Of a stretch of DNA of 64,000 nt, positions 15,752 to 23,197 are shown piece by piece. Position numbers and translations under genes: made by a program. Every line of letters begins with the position of its first letter. Within the stretch, counting starts at the first letter, position 1. The DNA comes from Seonamhaeicola sediminis (GTDB taxonomy: Bacteria; Bacteroidota; Bacteroidia; Flavobacteriales; Flavobacteriaceae): NCBI RefSeq assembly GCF_004358095.2, contig NZ_SMZJ02000001.1:124001-188000 (forward strand), written 5' to 3'. The notes below the pieces were generated by a model. It made no database searches. It was not told the origin of the DNA and was given only the letters and a program-made list of their open reading frames with translations.

Positions 15752-15974
15752 TTTGTTTAGTTGTTAAGTGGTTTAGCTGTCATTCCTGCGAAGACAGGAA
15801 TCTACTTTTCAAAATACAGGCGTATGATTTGGGTAATTACGATGTTTTGAATCTGTGTTTGAACAGCCTGAGAGGGTTCAAAACATTGTTAATGCTCTTG
15901 CCTTCTGTGGAATGATAAAATCATTTTTACAATAAAACTTTTAACTTTTAACTTATAACTTTTAACTTTGAAAC
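15752..15974. other. Intergenic stretch with two small inverted repeats
   Basis: No gene is seen. 15780-15802 holds CATTCCTGCGAAGACAGGAA, a short hairpin related to 20873-20893. At 15848-15893, ATGTTTTGAA pairs with TTCAAAACAT around a 26-base loop. A tandem TTTTAACTT-type repeat (about 15938-15970) lies just before the adenosyltransferase ATG and ends in TAACTTTG, a -7-like box only four bases from the start codon. Confidence 0.55.
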
Positions 15975-16550
15975 ATGAAGGTTTATACAAAAACAGGCGA
16001 TAAAGGAACCACCGCATTATTTGGAGGCACTAGAGTACCCAAACATCATATTAGAATTGAAAGTTATGGAACGGTTGATGAACTGAACTCTCATTTAGGC
16101 TTAATTAGAGATCAAGACATAAATCAACATTACAAAGATATTCTCATTGAAATACAACACAACTTATTTACCGTTGGAGCTATTTTAGCAACAGACCCCG
16201 AAAAAGCCATTTTAAAAAGCGGTAAAGAACGTTTGAATATTGAAAAGATTTCCTCTGATGATATTCAGAAACTAGAAGATGAAATGGACACCATGAATGA
16301 AGCGTTACCTCCCATGACCCATTTTGTATTACCCGGCGGTCACCAAACGGTGTCATTCTGTCATATAGCACGTTGTGTTTGCCGTAGAGCAGAACGTTTG
16401 GCTTCATCTCTTAACAACATAGAACCTATAGAATCTCATGCTTTAATATACTTAAACCGCCTTTCTGACTACCTTTTTGTATTGGCACGAAAGTTGACCC
16501 TAGACTTGCAAGCAGATGAAGTGAAGTGGATTCCTGAAAAGAAATCTTAA
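15975..16550 (+). CDS. PduO-type cob(I)alamin adenosyltransferase
   Basis: 191 residues. It transfers adenosyl from ATP to reduced corrinoid to make adenosylcobalamin. The N-terminal ATP loop YTKTGDKGTTALFGG, the VDELNSHLG motif and the C-terminal CRRAERLA followed by LNRLSDYLFVLAR are all family hallmarks. The length is normal for the stand-alone PduO/MMAB class. No B12 biosynthesis or B12-dependent enzyme gene is nearby, so it probably serves salvage for an enzyme encoded elsewhere, such as methylmalonyl-CoA mutase. ATG at 15975 matches the conserved MKVYTKTGD start. Confidence 0.94.
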   Translation: MKVYTKTGDKGTTALFGGTRVPKHHIRIESYGTVDELNSHLGLIRDQDINQHYKDILIEIQHNLFTVGAILATDPEKAILKSGKERLNIEKISSDDIQKLEDEMDTMNEALPPMTHFVLPGGHQTVSFCHIARCVCRRAERLASSLNNIEPIESHALIYLNRLSDYLFVLARKLTLDLQADEVKWIPEKKS

Positions 16551-16560
16551 TCTATTGTTT

Positions 16561-16747
16561 TGCGTTAGGGATTGAAGCGGCATCCTTTTTTGGTTAGACC
16601 AAATAATTTCTTTTGAATGCGAGATTGCTACAGTAAATTAAAATTTACATGGCAATGACACTCAAAAAAGATATAGCTGAAAGCCCGATAACAATTTTGT
16701 TATTCAGAGCACAGCGAAGAATGTTAAAACAAAATTGTTAAACGCCC
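16561..16747 (+). ncRNA. Probable structured RNA (Flavo-1-like) with enlarged loops
   Basis: TGCGTT at 16561-16566 can pair with AACGC at 16741-16745. GGATTGAAGCGGCATCC forms a hairpin (GGAT/ATCC), and GATATAGCTGAAAGCCCGA is a strongly conserved-looking box. The combination GCGTTAGGGATTGAAGCGGCATCC...GATATAGC..AAAGCCCG...AACGCCC (described here in pieces) recurs in Bacteroidota intergenic regions and may correspond to the Rfam Flavo-1 motif; I cannot check that here. Two insertions interrupt it. One, 16586-16662, contains a GCGAGATTGCT...GGCAATGACAC repeat. The other is a 12-bp perfect stem (16690-16701 with 16728-16739) that holds CAGAGCACAGCGAAGAATG. The rest of 16551-17005 shows nothing else. 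Confidence 0.6.
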
Positions 16748-17005
16748 ATAAAACAATATTTAAAGCTAAATTTTATTTGGATAAATATGAACCTTGCAAA
16801 AATTAATTGCAACCGTTTATAACGCAACAGAAAACGCTCTTTTAATTAATGATGAAATGAGTTAAAAAAACATTATGAATATTTTGAGACGAATTCATGA
16901 AGTTTTTTTTAACGAAAGCATAGCGGTTGATATTCTCTTAAATCTTTCAATTATTTTTTTAAAAAATTGAAAGTTTAAATGAATATGAAATAATTCAAAT
17001 TTTTC

Positions 17006-17035
17006 TTGCACGTTTAAACTAAAAAATTATTTTTG
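17006..17035 (+). promoter_or_regulatory. Bacteroidota-type promoter of the DUF2795 gene
   Basis: TTG at 17006-17008, 19-base spacer, TATTTTTG at 17028-17035: an exact match to the TTG-N19-TAnnTTTG form. Transcription would start near 17040, giving a short leader to the ATG at 17058. Confidence 0.8.
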
Positions 17036-17057
17036 CAGAAAATTAAACCTATAAGAA

Positions 17058-17279
17058 ATGTATTGGACTTTAGAACTAGCATCTTATTTAAGTGATGCCC
17101 CATGGCCAGCTACTAAAGACGAGTTAATTGACTACGCCATTAGAACTGGAGCACCTTTAGAAGTTGTTGAAAATTTGCAGTCTATTGAAGACGAAGGTGA
17201 TTCTTATGATTCTATTGAAGAAATCTGGTCTGATTACCCAACAGACGAAGATTATCTTTGGAACGAAGATGAATATTAA
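17058..17279 (+). CDS. DUF2795 domain protein
   Basis: 73 residues, very acidic towards the C-terminus (EDEGDSYDSIEEIWSDYPTDED). The N-terminal MYWTLELASYLSDAPWPATK and DELIDYAIRTGAPLEVVENL match the DUF2795 family, a small conserved protein in Bacteroidota commonly encoded just upstream of secA, as here. No function is known. It has its own promoter (17006-17035) and is followed by a hairpin terminator, so it is probably a monocistronic, well-expressed gene. Confidence 0.9.
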   Translation: MYWTLELASYLSDAPWPATKDELIDYAIRTGAPLEVVENLQSIEDEGDSYDSIEEIWSDYPTDEDYLWNEDEY

Positions 17280-17303
17280 AATAATAACCATAAAGAATTA
17301 GTT

Positions 17304-17332
17304 AAAAAAGTCTCTGTTTGAGGCTTTTTTTT
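17304..17332 (+). terminator. Intrinsic terminator after the DUF2795 gene
   Basis: AAAAAAGTCTC pairs with GAGGCTTTTTT (one G-T wobble) around TGTTT, followed by a run of T. Confidence 0.8.
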
Positions 17333-17365
17333 ATTCTATTCCTTATGAAACACCCTAACATAATG

Positions 17366-17373
17366 TATCTTTG
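17366..17373 (+). promoter_or_regulatory. Candidate -7 element of the secA promoter
   Basis: TATCTTTG matches TAnnTTTG exactly. No clean TTG lies 19-20 bases upstream. If used, the secA leader is about 135 bases long and includes the palindromic repeat at 17410-17492. Confidence 0.5.
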
Positions 17374-17409
17374 AATGTTAGTTCTAGCTATAACAAAAAA
17401 AATAATCTA

Positions 17410-17492
17410 TGTCATTCAGAGCATTCCGAATATATTCGGAGTCGAAGAATCTCTTGAACTAAAGCAGATTCTTCATTACATTCAGAATGACA
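17410..17492. repeat. Palindromic dispersed repeat in the secA leader
   Basis: Nested inverted arms: TGTCATTC (17410-17417) with GAATGACA (17485-17492), AAGAATCT (17445-17452) with AGATTCTT (17466-17473), and a perfect 16-bp palindrome TCCGAATATATTCGGA (17425-17440). It is the same family as the palindrome at 12180-12250. Confidence 0.85.
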
Positions 17493-17514
17493 AGAAAAAT
17501 ATAAAACAAAATAT

Positions 17515-20500
17515 ATGAGTTTTTTAAATTCGGTCTTAAAAGTATTTGTTGGAGACAAATCTAAACAAGACGTCAAGGCTATCATGCCTATTGTTGATAA
17601 AATAAAATCTTTTGAGTCTTCACTTGAAGGCTTAACTCATGACGAATTACGTCATAAAACAATTGAATTCAAATCGAAAATTGCAGAAGCATGTAAAGAT
17701 GTAAACGAGCAAATTAATAAACTATCAGAAGAAGCCGAAAACACCGAAGATATTGACGCACGTGAAGATATTTATGAACAAATAGATAAACTTCATGATA
17801 CTGTATATGACATTACCGAAGGGGTTTTAAACGAAATCTTACCAGAAGCTTTTGCCGTGGTTAAAGAAACGGCTAAACGGTTTGTGAATAATACTACCAT
17901 TACTGTTAAAGCAAATGAATTTGACAGAACACTATCTGCCGAAAAAACCTATGTATCACTAGATGGTGATAACGCCACATGGTCCAATTCTTGGGATGCT
18001 GCTGGAAAACCAATTACATGGGACATGATTCATTATGATGTTCAGCTCATTGGTGGTATTGCATTACACCAAGGGAAAATTGCCGAAATGCAAACTGGTG
18101 AAGGTAAGACCTTGGTGGCCACCTTACCTGTGTACTTAAACGCGATAGCCGGTAAAGGTGTGCATTTAGTAACCGTAAACGACTACTTAGCAAAACGCGA
18201 TAGCGCGTGGATGGCACCTATTTTTGAGTTTCATGGGTTAAGTGTAGATTGTATTGATTACCATCAGCCAAATTCAGATGCCCGCAAAAAGGCTTATAAC
18301 GCTGATATTACCTACGGAACTAACAATGAGTTTGGGTTTGACTACTTGCGTGATAATATGGCACACGCACCTGGTGACTTAGTGCAGCGTCCACACCACT
18401 ATGCCATTGTAGATGAGGTGGATTCAGTTTTGGTTGATGATGCACGTACCCCTTTAATCATCTCTGGTCCCATTCCAAAGGGAGATCACCATGAGTTTAA
18501 TGAACTAAAACCTAAAGTTGACGACATTGTTAATGTTCAACGTAAATATTTAACAGGTGTTTTAGCCGAAGCTAAAAAGCTTATCAAGGAAGGAGACACT
18601 AAAGAAGGTGGTTTCCAATTGCTTCGTGTTTATAGGGGTATTCCTAAAAATAAGGCACTCATAAAGTTTTTGAGTGAAGAAGGTGTTAAACAACTCTTAC
18701 AAAAAACTGAAAACTTCTATATGCAAGACAACAACCGTGAAATGCCTAAGGTAGATGCGGAATTGTACTATGTAATAGACGAAAAAAACAACCAGATTGA
18801 ATTAACCGATAAAGGTGTTGATTATTTATCTGGAAAGGACAATCCAAACTTTTTTGTAATGCCAGAGATTGGGATGGAGATTGCAAAAATTGAAAGTCAA
18901 GGATTATCGCCAGAAAAGGAAGCTGAACTTAAAGAAGAATTATTTAAGGAGTTTGGCGTAAAATCAGAACGCATTCACACTTTAAATCAATTATTAAAGG
19001 CTTACGCTCTATTTGAAAAAGACACGCAGTATGTAGTTATTGACAATAAGGTGATGATTGTTGATGAGCAAACCGGTCGTATTATGGATGGGCGTCGTTA
19101 TAGCGATGGTTTACACCAAGCCATTGAGGCTAAAGAAAACGTTAAAATTGAAGATGCTACCCAAACTTTTGCAACCGTAACGTTACAAAATTATTTTAGA
19201 ATGTACCGAAAACTATCTGGTATGACGGGTACAGCAGTTACTGAAGCCGGTGAGTTTTGGGAAATCTATAAATTAGATGTGGTTGAAATACCAACCAACA
19301 AACCCATAGCCCGTGATGACCGCGAGGATTTAGTTTATAAAACGAAGCGTGAAAAATATAATGCTGTTATTGATGAAGTAACCCAATTATCAAAAGCTGG
19401 TCGCCCAGTTTTAATTGGAACAACTTCGGTTGAGATATCAGAGTTATTGGGAAAAATGTTAAGCATCAGAAAGATTCCTCACAACGTACTGAATGCAAAA
19501 CAACATAAAAAAGAAGCTGAAATTGTAGATCAAGCTGGTAGAAGCGGTCAAGTAACCATTGCTACCAATATGGCAGGTCGTGGTACTGATATTAAGTTAA
19601 CCGATGAGGTTAAAGAAGCCGGTGGGTTAGCCATTGTAGGTACCGAGCGTCATGACTCACGTCGTGTAGACCGCCAGTTACGAGGTCGTGCTGGTCGTCA
19701 AGGAGATGTTGGTAGCTCCCAGTTCTATGTATCCTTAGAGGACAACCTTATGCGTTTATTTGGTAGCGAACGTATTGCCAAAATGATGGACCGTATGGGG
19801 CTAAAAGAAGGCGAAGTGATTCAACATTCCATGATTTCAAAATCTATTGAGCGTGCTCAAAAGAAAGTTGAGGAAAACAACTTTGGTGTTCGCAAACGAT
19901 TATTAGAGTATGATGATGTAATGAACGCACAACGTGAAGTGGTTTACAAGCGTAGAAGACACGCCCTACATGGCGAACGCCTTCGTGTAGATTTGGCAAA
20001 CATGATTTTTGACACTTCCGAAGGTATTGCCCAAACCAATAAAGGTGCTAATGATTACAAAAATTTTGAGTTTGAACTGATTCGTTATTTCTCAATGAGT
20101 TCGCCTATTACTGAAGCAGAATTCACAAGCTTATCAGAGCAAGAAATAACCTCAAAAATATATAAAGCTGCCTTTGAGCATTACCGCGATAAAATGGAAC
20201 GTAATGCCGATATTGCTTTTCCTGTTATTAAAAATGTATACGAAACCCAACGTGATAAATACAAACGTATCGTAGTACCGTTTACCGATGGTGTTAAAAG
20301 CCTAAATGTGGTAACAGATCTTGAAAAAGCTTATGAAACCAATGGTAAGCAGTTAATTACTGATTTTGAAAAGAATATTGCACTAGCCATTATTGACGAT
20401 GCTTGGAAAACGCATTTGCGTAAAATGGATGAACTGAAGCAATCAGTACAATTGGCGGTTCATGAGCAAAAAGACCCATTATTGATTTATAAATTTGAAG

Positions 20501-20868
20501 CTTTTGAGTTATTCAAATCAATGATTGATCAGGTTAATAAAGATGTTATTTCATTTTTATTTAAGGGAGAACTACCACAAGAAACCCAAAATAACATTCA
20601 AGAAGCACGTGCCAGAAAACAAGAAAAAGTGCAAACCACTAAAGAAGAAATTCCTAATCTTGATGAACGTTCTGCCGAAAGTAGAGCTGCAGGTAATACC
20701 CAACGCCAGCCACAAGTGGTAGAAACCATTGTACGCGACAAACCTAAAATAGGGCGTAACGATCGTGTTACCATAAAACATGTTATTAATGGTGAAAATA
20801 AAACTTTAAAATACAAGCAAGCCGAACCTTTAATTGCCAAAGGTGATTGGGTTTTGGTTGATGAATAG
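17515..20868 (+). CDS. secA: Preprotein translocase ATPase SecA
   Basis: 1117 residues, the long form usual in Bacteroidota. It drives Sec-dependent protein export through SecYEG. Visible are Walker A QTGEGKTLVATLP near residue 195, LVTVNDYLAKRD, the DEAD-type IVDEVDSVLVDDARTPLIISG, TYGTNNEFGFDYLRDNMA, GTAVTEAGEFWEIYKLDVV, and motif VI GRAGRQGDVGSSQFYVSLED. An insertion of ~100 residues (~350-450) relative to short SecAs is present. The C-terminus is charged and lacks the zinc-binding cysteine motif. The final ~40 residues (VTIKHVINGENKTLKYKQAE) are the Bacteroidota-type tail. Transcribed alone; a bidirectional terminator follows. Confidence 0.98.
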   Translation: MSFLNSVLKVFVGDKSKQDVKAIMPIVDKIKSFESSLEGLTHDELRHKTIEFKSKIAEACKDVNEQINKLSEEAENTEDIDAREDIYEQIDKLHDTVYDITEGVLNEILPEAFAVVKETAKRFVNNTTITVKANEFDRTLSAEKTYVSLDGDNATWSNSWDAAGKPITWDMIHYDVQLIGGIALHQGKIAEMQTGEGKTLVATLPVYLNAIAGKGVHLVTVNDYLAKRDSAWMAPIFEFHGLSVDCIDYHQPNSDARKKAYNADITYGTNNEFGFDYLRDNMAHAPGDLVQRPHHYAIVDEVDSVLVDDARTPLIISGPIPKGDHHEFNELKPKVDDIVNVQRKYLTGVLAEAKKLIKEGDTKEGGFQLLRVYRGIPKNKALIKFLSEEGVKQLLQKTENFYMQDNNREMPKVDAELYYVIDEKNNQIELTDKGVDYLSGKDNPNFFVMPEIGMEIAKIESQGLSPEKEAELKEELFKEFGVKSERIHTLNQLLKAYALFEKDTQYVVIDNKVMIVDEQTGRIMDGRRYSDGLHQAIEAKENVKIEDATQTFATVTLQNYFRMYRKLSGMTGTAVTEAGEFWEIYKLDVVEIPTNKPIARDDREDLVYKTKREKYNAVIDEVTQLSKAGRPVLIGTTSVEISELLGKMLSIRKIPHNVLNAKQHKKEAEIVDQAGRSGQVTIATNMAGRGTDIKLTDEVKEAGGLAIVGTERHDSRRVDRQLRGRAGRQGDVGSSQFYVSLEDNLMRLFGSERIAKMMDRMGLKEGEVIQHSMISKSIERAQKKVEENNFGVRKRLLEYDDVMNAQREVVYKRRRHALHGERLRVDLANMIFDTSEGIAQTNKGANDYKNFEFELIRYFSMSSPITEAEFTSLSEQEITSKIYKAAFEHYRDKMERNADIAFPVIKNVYETQRDKYKRIVVPFTDGVKSLNVVTDLEKAYETNGKQLITDFEKNIALAIIDDAWKTHLRKMDELKQSVQLAVHEQKDPLLIYKFEAFELFKSMIDQVNKDVISFLFKGELPQETQNNIQEARARKQEKVQTTKEEIPNLDERSAESRAAGNTQRQPQVVETIVRDKPKIGRNDRVTIKHVINGENKTLKYKQAEPLIAKGDWVLVDE

Positions 20869-20905
20869 CCAAATCCTGTGAAAACAGGAATCTCATAAAA
20901 CAAAA

Positions 20906-20940
20906 AAACTCCAGATAGTAATCTATCTGGAGTTTTTTTT
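20906..20940. terminator. Bidirectional terminator between secA and argS
   Basis: ACTCCAGATAG and CTATCTGGAGT form a perfect 11-bp stem around TAAT, with A-run before and T-run after, so it serves both convergent genes. Confidence 0.92.
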
Positions 20941-20955
20941 ATAAATTGTTTAGTA

Positions 20956-22740
20956 TTACATGCGCTCTGGTACTTTGATCCCTAAAACACGAAAGGCATT
21001 TTTAATGGTATTAGCAACAACTCTAGAAAGTTGTACCCTAAAGATTTTTTCATCTTTATTGTCTGCTCCTAAAATTGATACGTTTTGGTAAAAGGAATTA
21101 AACTCTTTCACCAAATCGTACGTATAATTAGCTATCAAGGCAGGACTATGTTGTGCTGCTGCATTTTGAATGACTTCAGGAAATAACTGTAATTGTTTTA
21201 ATAATTCCTTTTCCTTGATATGCAAAGACACTTCGACTGCGCTCAGTGTGACACTGGCATCTAAATTAGCTTTTCGTAAAATAGATTGAATTCTGGCATA
21301 GGTATATTGAATAAAAGGGCCTGTATTTCCCTGAAAATCTATAGACTCTTTCGGATCAAAAAGAATACGCTTTTTAGGATCTACCTTTAAGATATAATAC
21401 TTTAAAGCTCCTAAACCAATGGTCTTATATAAGGCTTTCTTTTCAACTTCGGTATATCCTTCTAGCTTCCCTAGTTCATTAGAAATTTCTTCAGCCGTAG
21501 CTGCCATTTCATCAATTAAATCATCGGCATCAACCACAGTTCCTTCCCGGCTCTTCATTTTTCCGCTAGGTAAATCTACCATGCCATAACTTAAATGATA
21601 TAGATTTTTAGCCCAGTCAAACCCAAGTTTCTTCAGAATTAAAAATAACACTTGAAAGTGGTAATCTTGCTCATTTCCAACGGTATAAACCATACCTCCT
21701 ACATCAGGAAAATCTTTAATACGCTGTATGGCTGTTCCAATATCTTGGGTCATATAAACCGCCGTTCCATCGGCACGCTGTACTATTTTTTTATCAAGCC
21801 CCGCATCGGTTAGATCGCACCAAACAGAACCATCTTTTTCGGTATGAAACACCCCAGATTTTAATCCTTCGGCTACAAATTCCTTTCCTAACAAATAGGT
21901 ATTACTTTCGTAATACAAGGTATCAAAATCAACACCTAAGTTTGTATAGGTCTCATTAAAACCATCATATACCCATCCGTTCATAGTTTTCCAAAGTGAC
22001 ACTATTTCTTCATCTCCTGCCTCCCACTTTCTAAGCATTTCTTGGGCTTCTAAAAGAATTGGCGCCTCTTTTTTTGCTTCATCAAGTGTTTTTCCTTCAG
22101 CTACTAAGTTTTCAATTTCCTTTTTATATTCTTGGTCAAACTTCACATAGTAATTCCCAACCAACTTATCTCCTTTTAATCCAGTGCTTTCAGGTGTTTC
22201 ACCATTACCAAATAATTTCCAAGCCAACATACTTTTACAAATATGAATACCTCTATCGTTAATAATTTGCGTTTTGTATACCTTCTTTCCTGCTGCTTTT
22301 AAAATTTCTGCAACACTGTACCCTAACAAGTTATTTCTAATATGTCCTAAATGGAGCGGCTTATTGGTATTAGGTGAAGAGTACTCCACCATAATAGCCT
22401 TTTCATTGGGGTTTGAGTTTACAAATCCGTAGGCATGATTATCCTTTATTCTATTAAAAAAGCTTAAGTAATAAGAATCGCTAATTTCAATATTTAAAAA
22501 GCCTTTAACCACATTAAAAGCCTTAACATCATTCACATTATCAACTAGGTAATTACCAATGGTTTCACCAATAACTACCGGATTTCCTTTTACATACCTT
22601 AGCATAGGAAACACCACCACTGTAATATCTCCTGCAAACTCCTTTCTGGTTGCCTGAAATTCAACAGATTCGATTTCAACGCTAAAAGAAGCTAAAACCG
22701 CTTGTTTCACTTGATTAGATAAGGTTTCTTGAAGGCTCAT
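20956..22740 (-). CDS. argS: Arginyl-tRNA synthetase
   Basis: Charges tRNA-Arg. I start at ATG 22738-22740 (MSLQETLSNQVKQAV), giving 594 residues; the open frame extends 35 codons further, but a -7 promoter box lies inside that extension. Landmarks are the N-terminal ArgRS tRNA-binding domain, EYSSPNTNKPLHLGHIRNN (HIGH motif), KMKSREGTVV (KMSKS equivalent), and the C-terminal DALR anticodon-binding domain. At residues ~496-504 the sequence VTLSAVEV is the in-frame translation of a 26-bp dispersed repeat (21229-21254), inserted at the entrance to the DALR domain. The frame is intact and all catalytic motifs are present, so the enzyme should be functional. Confidence 0.96.
   Translation of the reverse strand: MSLQETLSNQVKQAVLASFSVEIESVEFQATRKEFAGDITVVVFPMLRYVKGNPVVIGETIGNYLVDNVNDVKAFNVVKGFLNIEISDSYYLSFFNRIKDNHAYGFVNSNPNEKAIMVEYSSPNTNKPLHLGHIRNNLLGYSVAEILKAAGKKVYKTQIINDRGIHICKSMLAWKLFGNGETPESTGLKGDKLVGNYYVKFDQEYKKEIENLVAEGKTLDEAKKEAPILLEAQEMLRKWEAGDEEIVSLWKTMNGWVYDGFNETYTNLGVDFDTLYYESNTYLLGKEFVAEGLKSGVFHTEKDGSVWCDLTDAGLDKKIVQRADGTAVYMTQDIGTAIQRIKDFPDVGGMVYTVGNEQDYHFQVLFLILKKLGFDWAKNLYHLSYGMVDLPSGKMKSREGTVVDADDLIDEMAATAEEISNELGKLEGYTEVEKKALYKTIGLGALKYYILKVDPKKRILFDPKESIDFQGNTGPFIQYTYARIQSILRKANLDASVTLSAVEVSLHIKEKELLKQLQLFPEVIQNAAAQHSPALIANYTYDLVKEFNSFYQNVSILGADNKDEKIFRVQLSRVVANTIKNAFRVLGIKVPERM
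21229..21254. repeat. Dispersed 26-bp repeat inside the argS coding sequence
   Basis: Identical over all 26 bases to 14914-14939. Read in the argS frame it encodes an in-frame peptide ending TLSAVEV without stop or frameshift. Confidence 0.93.
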
Positions 22741-22764
22741 GTATCGGTCTTTATTTTTGATGCG

Positions 22765-22772
22765 CAAAGATA
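22765..22772 (-). promoter_or_regulatory. Candidate -7 promoter element for argS
   Basis: Minus strand TATCTTTG followed by CGC, an exact TAnnTTTG match 24 bases before the chosen ATG. No clear TTG upstream at the right spacing. It supports the shorter argS start. Confidence 0.55.
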
Positions 22773-23197
22773 AAACTTTTATAAAAGCTTTGTAGTAAAA
22801 ATACAGGCTTAAAATTTCTTTACCATGCCGCATAGGATAATACATAAAACACTCAACAACAACACCTTAAATTAAACACCTCAAAAGATTATATAAACAC
22901 ATGCATTTTATCGACAAAAGTGCTTTTTTTCTATGATTATTGCCGTTAATCTATTCGTCGATTTTTAGACTAATTTTTAAGCTTCATTTTATCTAATATA
23001 TTGGTAGTAAAACCTAGAAATTAGATTTTGAAAGGTCTTTTTTGAAATTTTGTTAAACAGAGCTATTAATTATTCATTAAAAAATCATTTTCGCAGTCAA
23101 CTAATAAACATTTTAACTTAACACGTATTAAAGTATTCTTTTTTCTCCCTCAACAGTGGAAAACTTTATATAGAAGAAGTTTCAAGGTGAACATTAT
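22773..23197. other. Divergent intergenic region argS / histidine kinase
   Basis: About 425 bases, very AT-rich. No gene or repeat was recognised. A TTTTG...TCATTTTCGCAG segment near 23048-23095 loosely resembles a Bacteroidota promoter for the histidine kinase, but it does not meet the consensus. Confidence 0.4.

Noticed and set aside
20598-20903. Open frames opposite the 3' end of secA
   Set aside because: They lie entirely within secA or its terminator on the other strand and show no protein family features.
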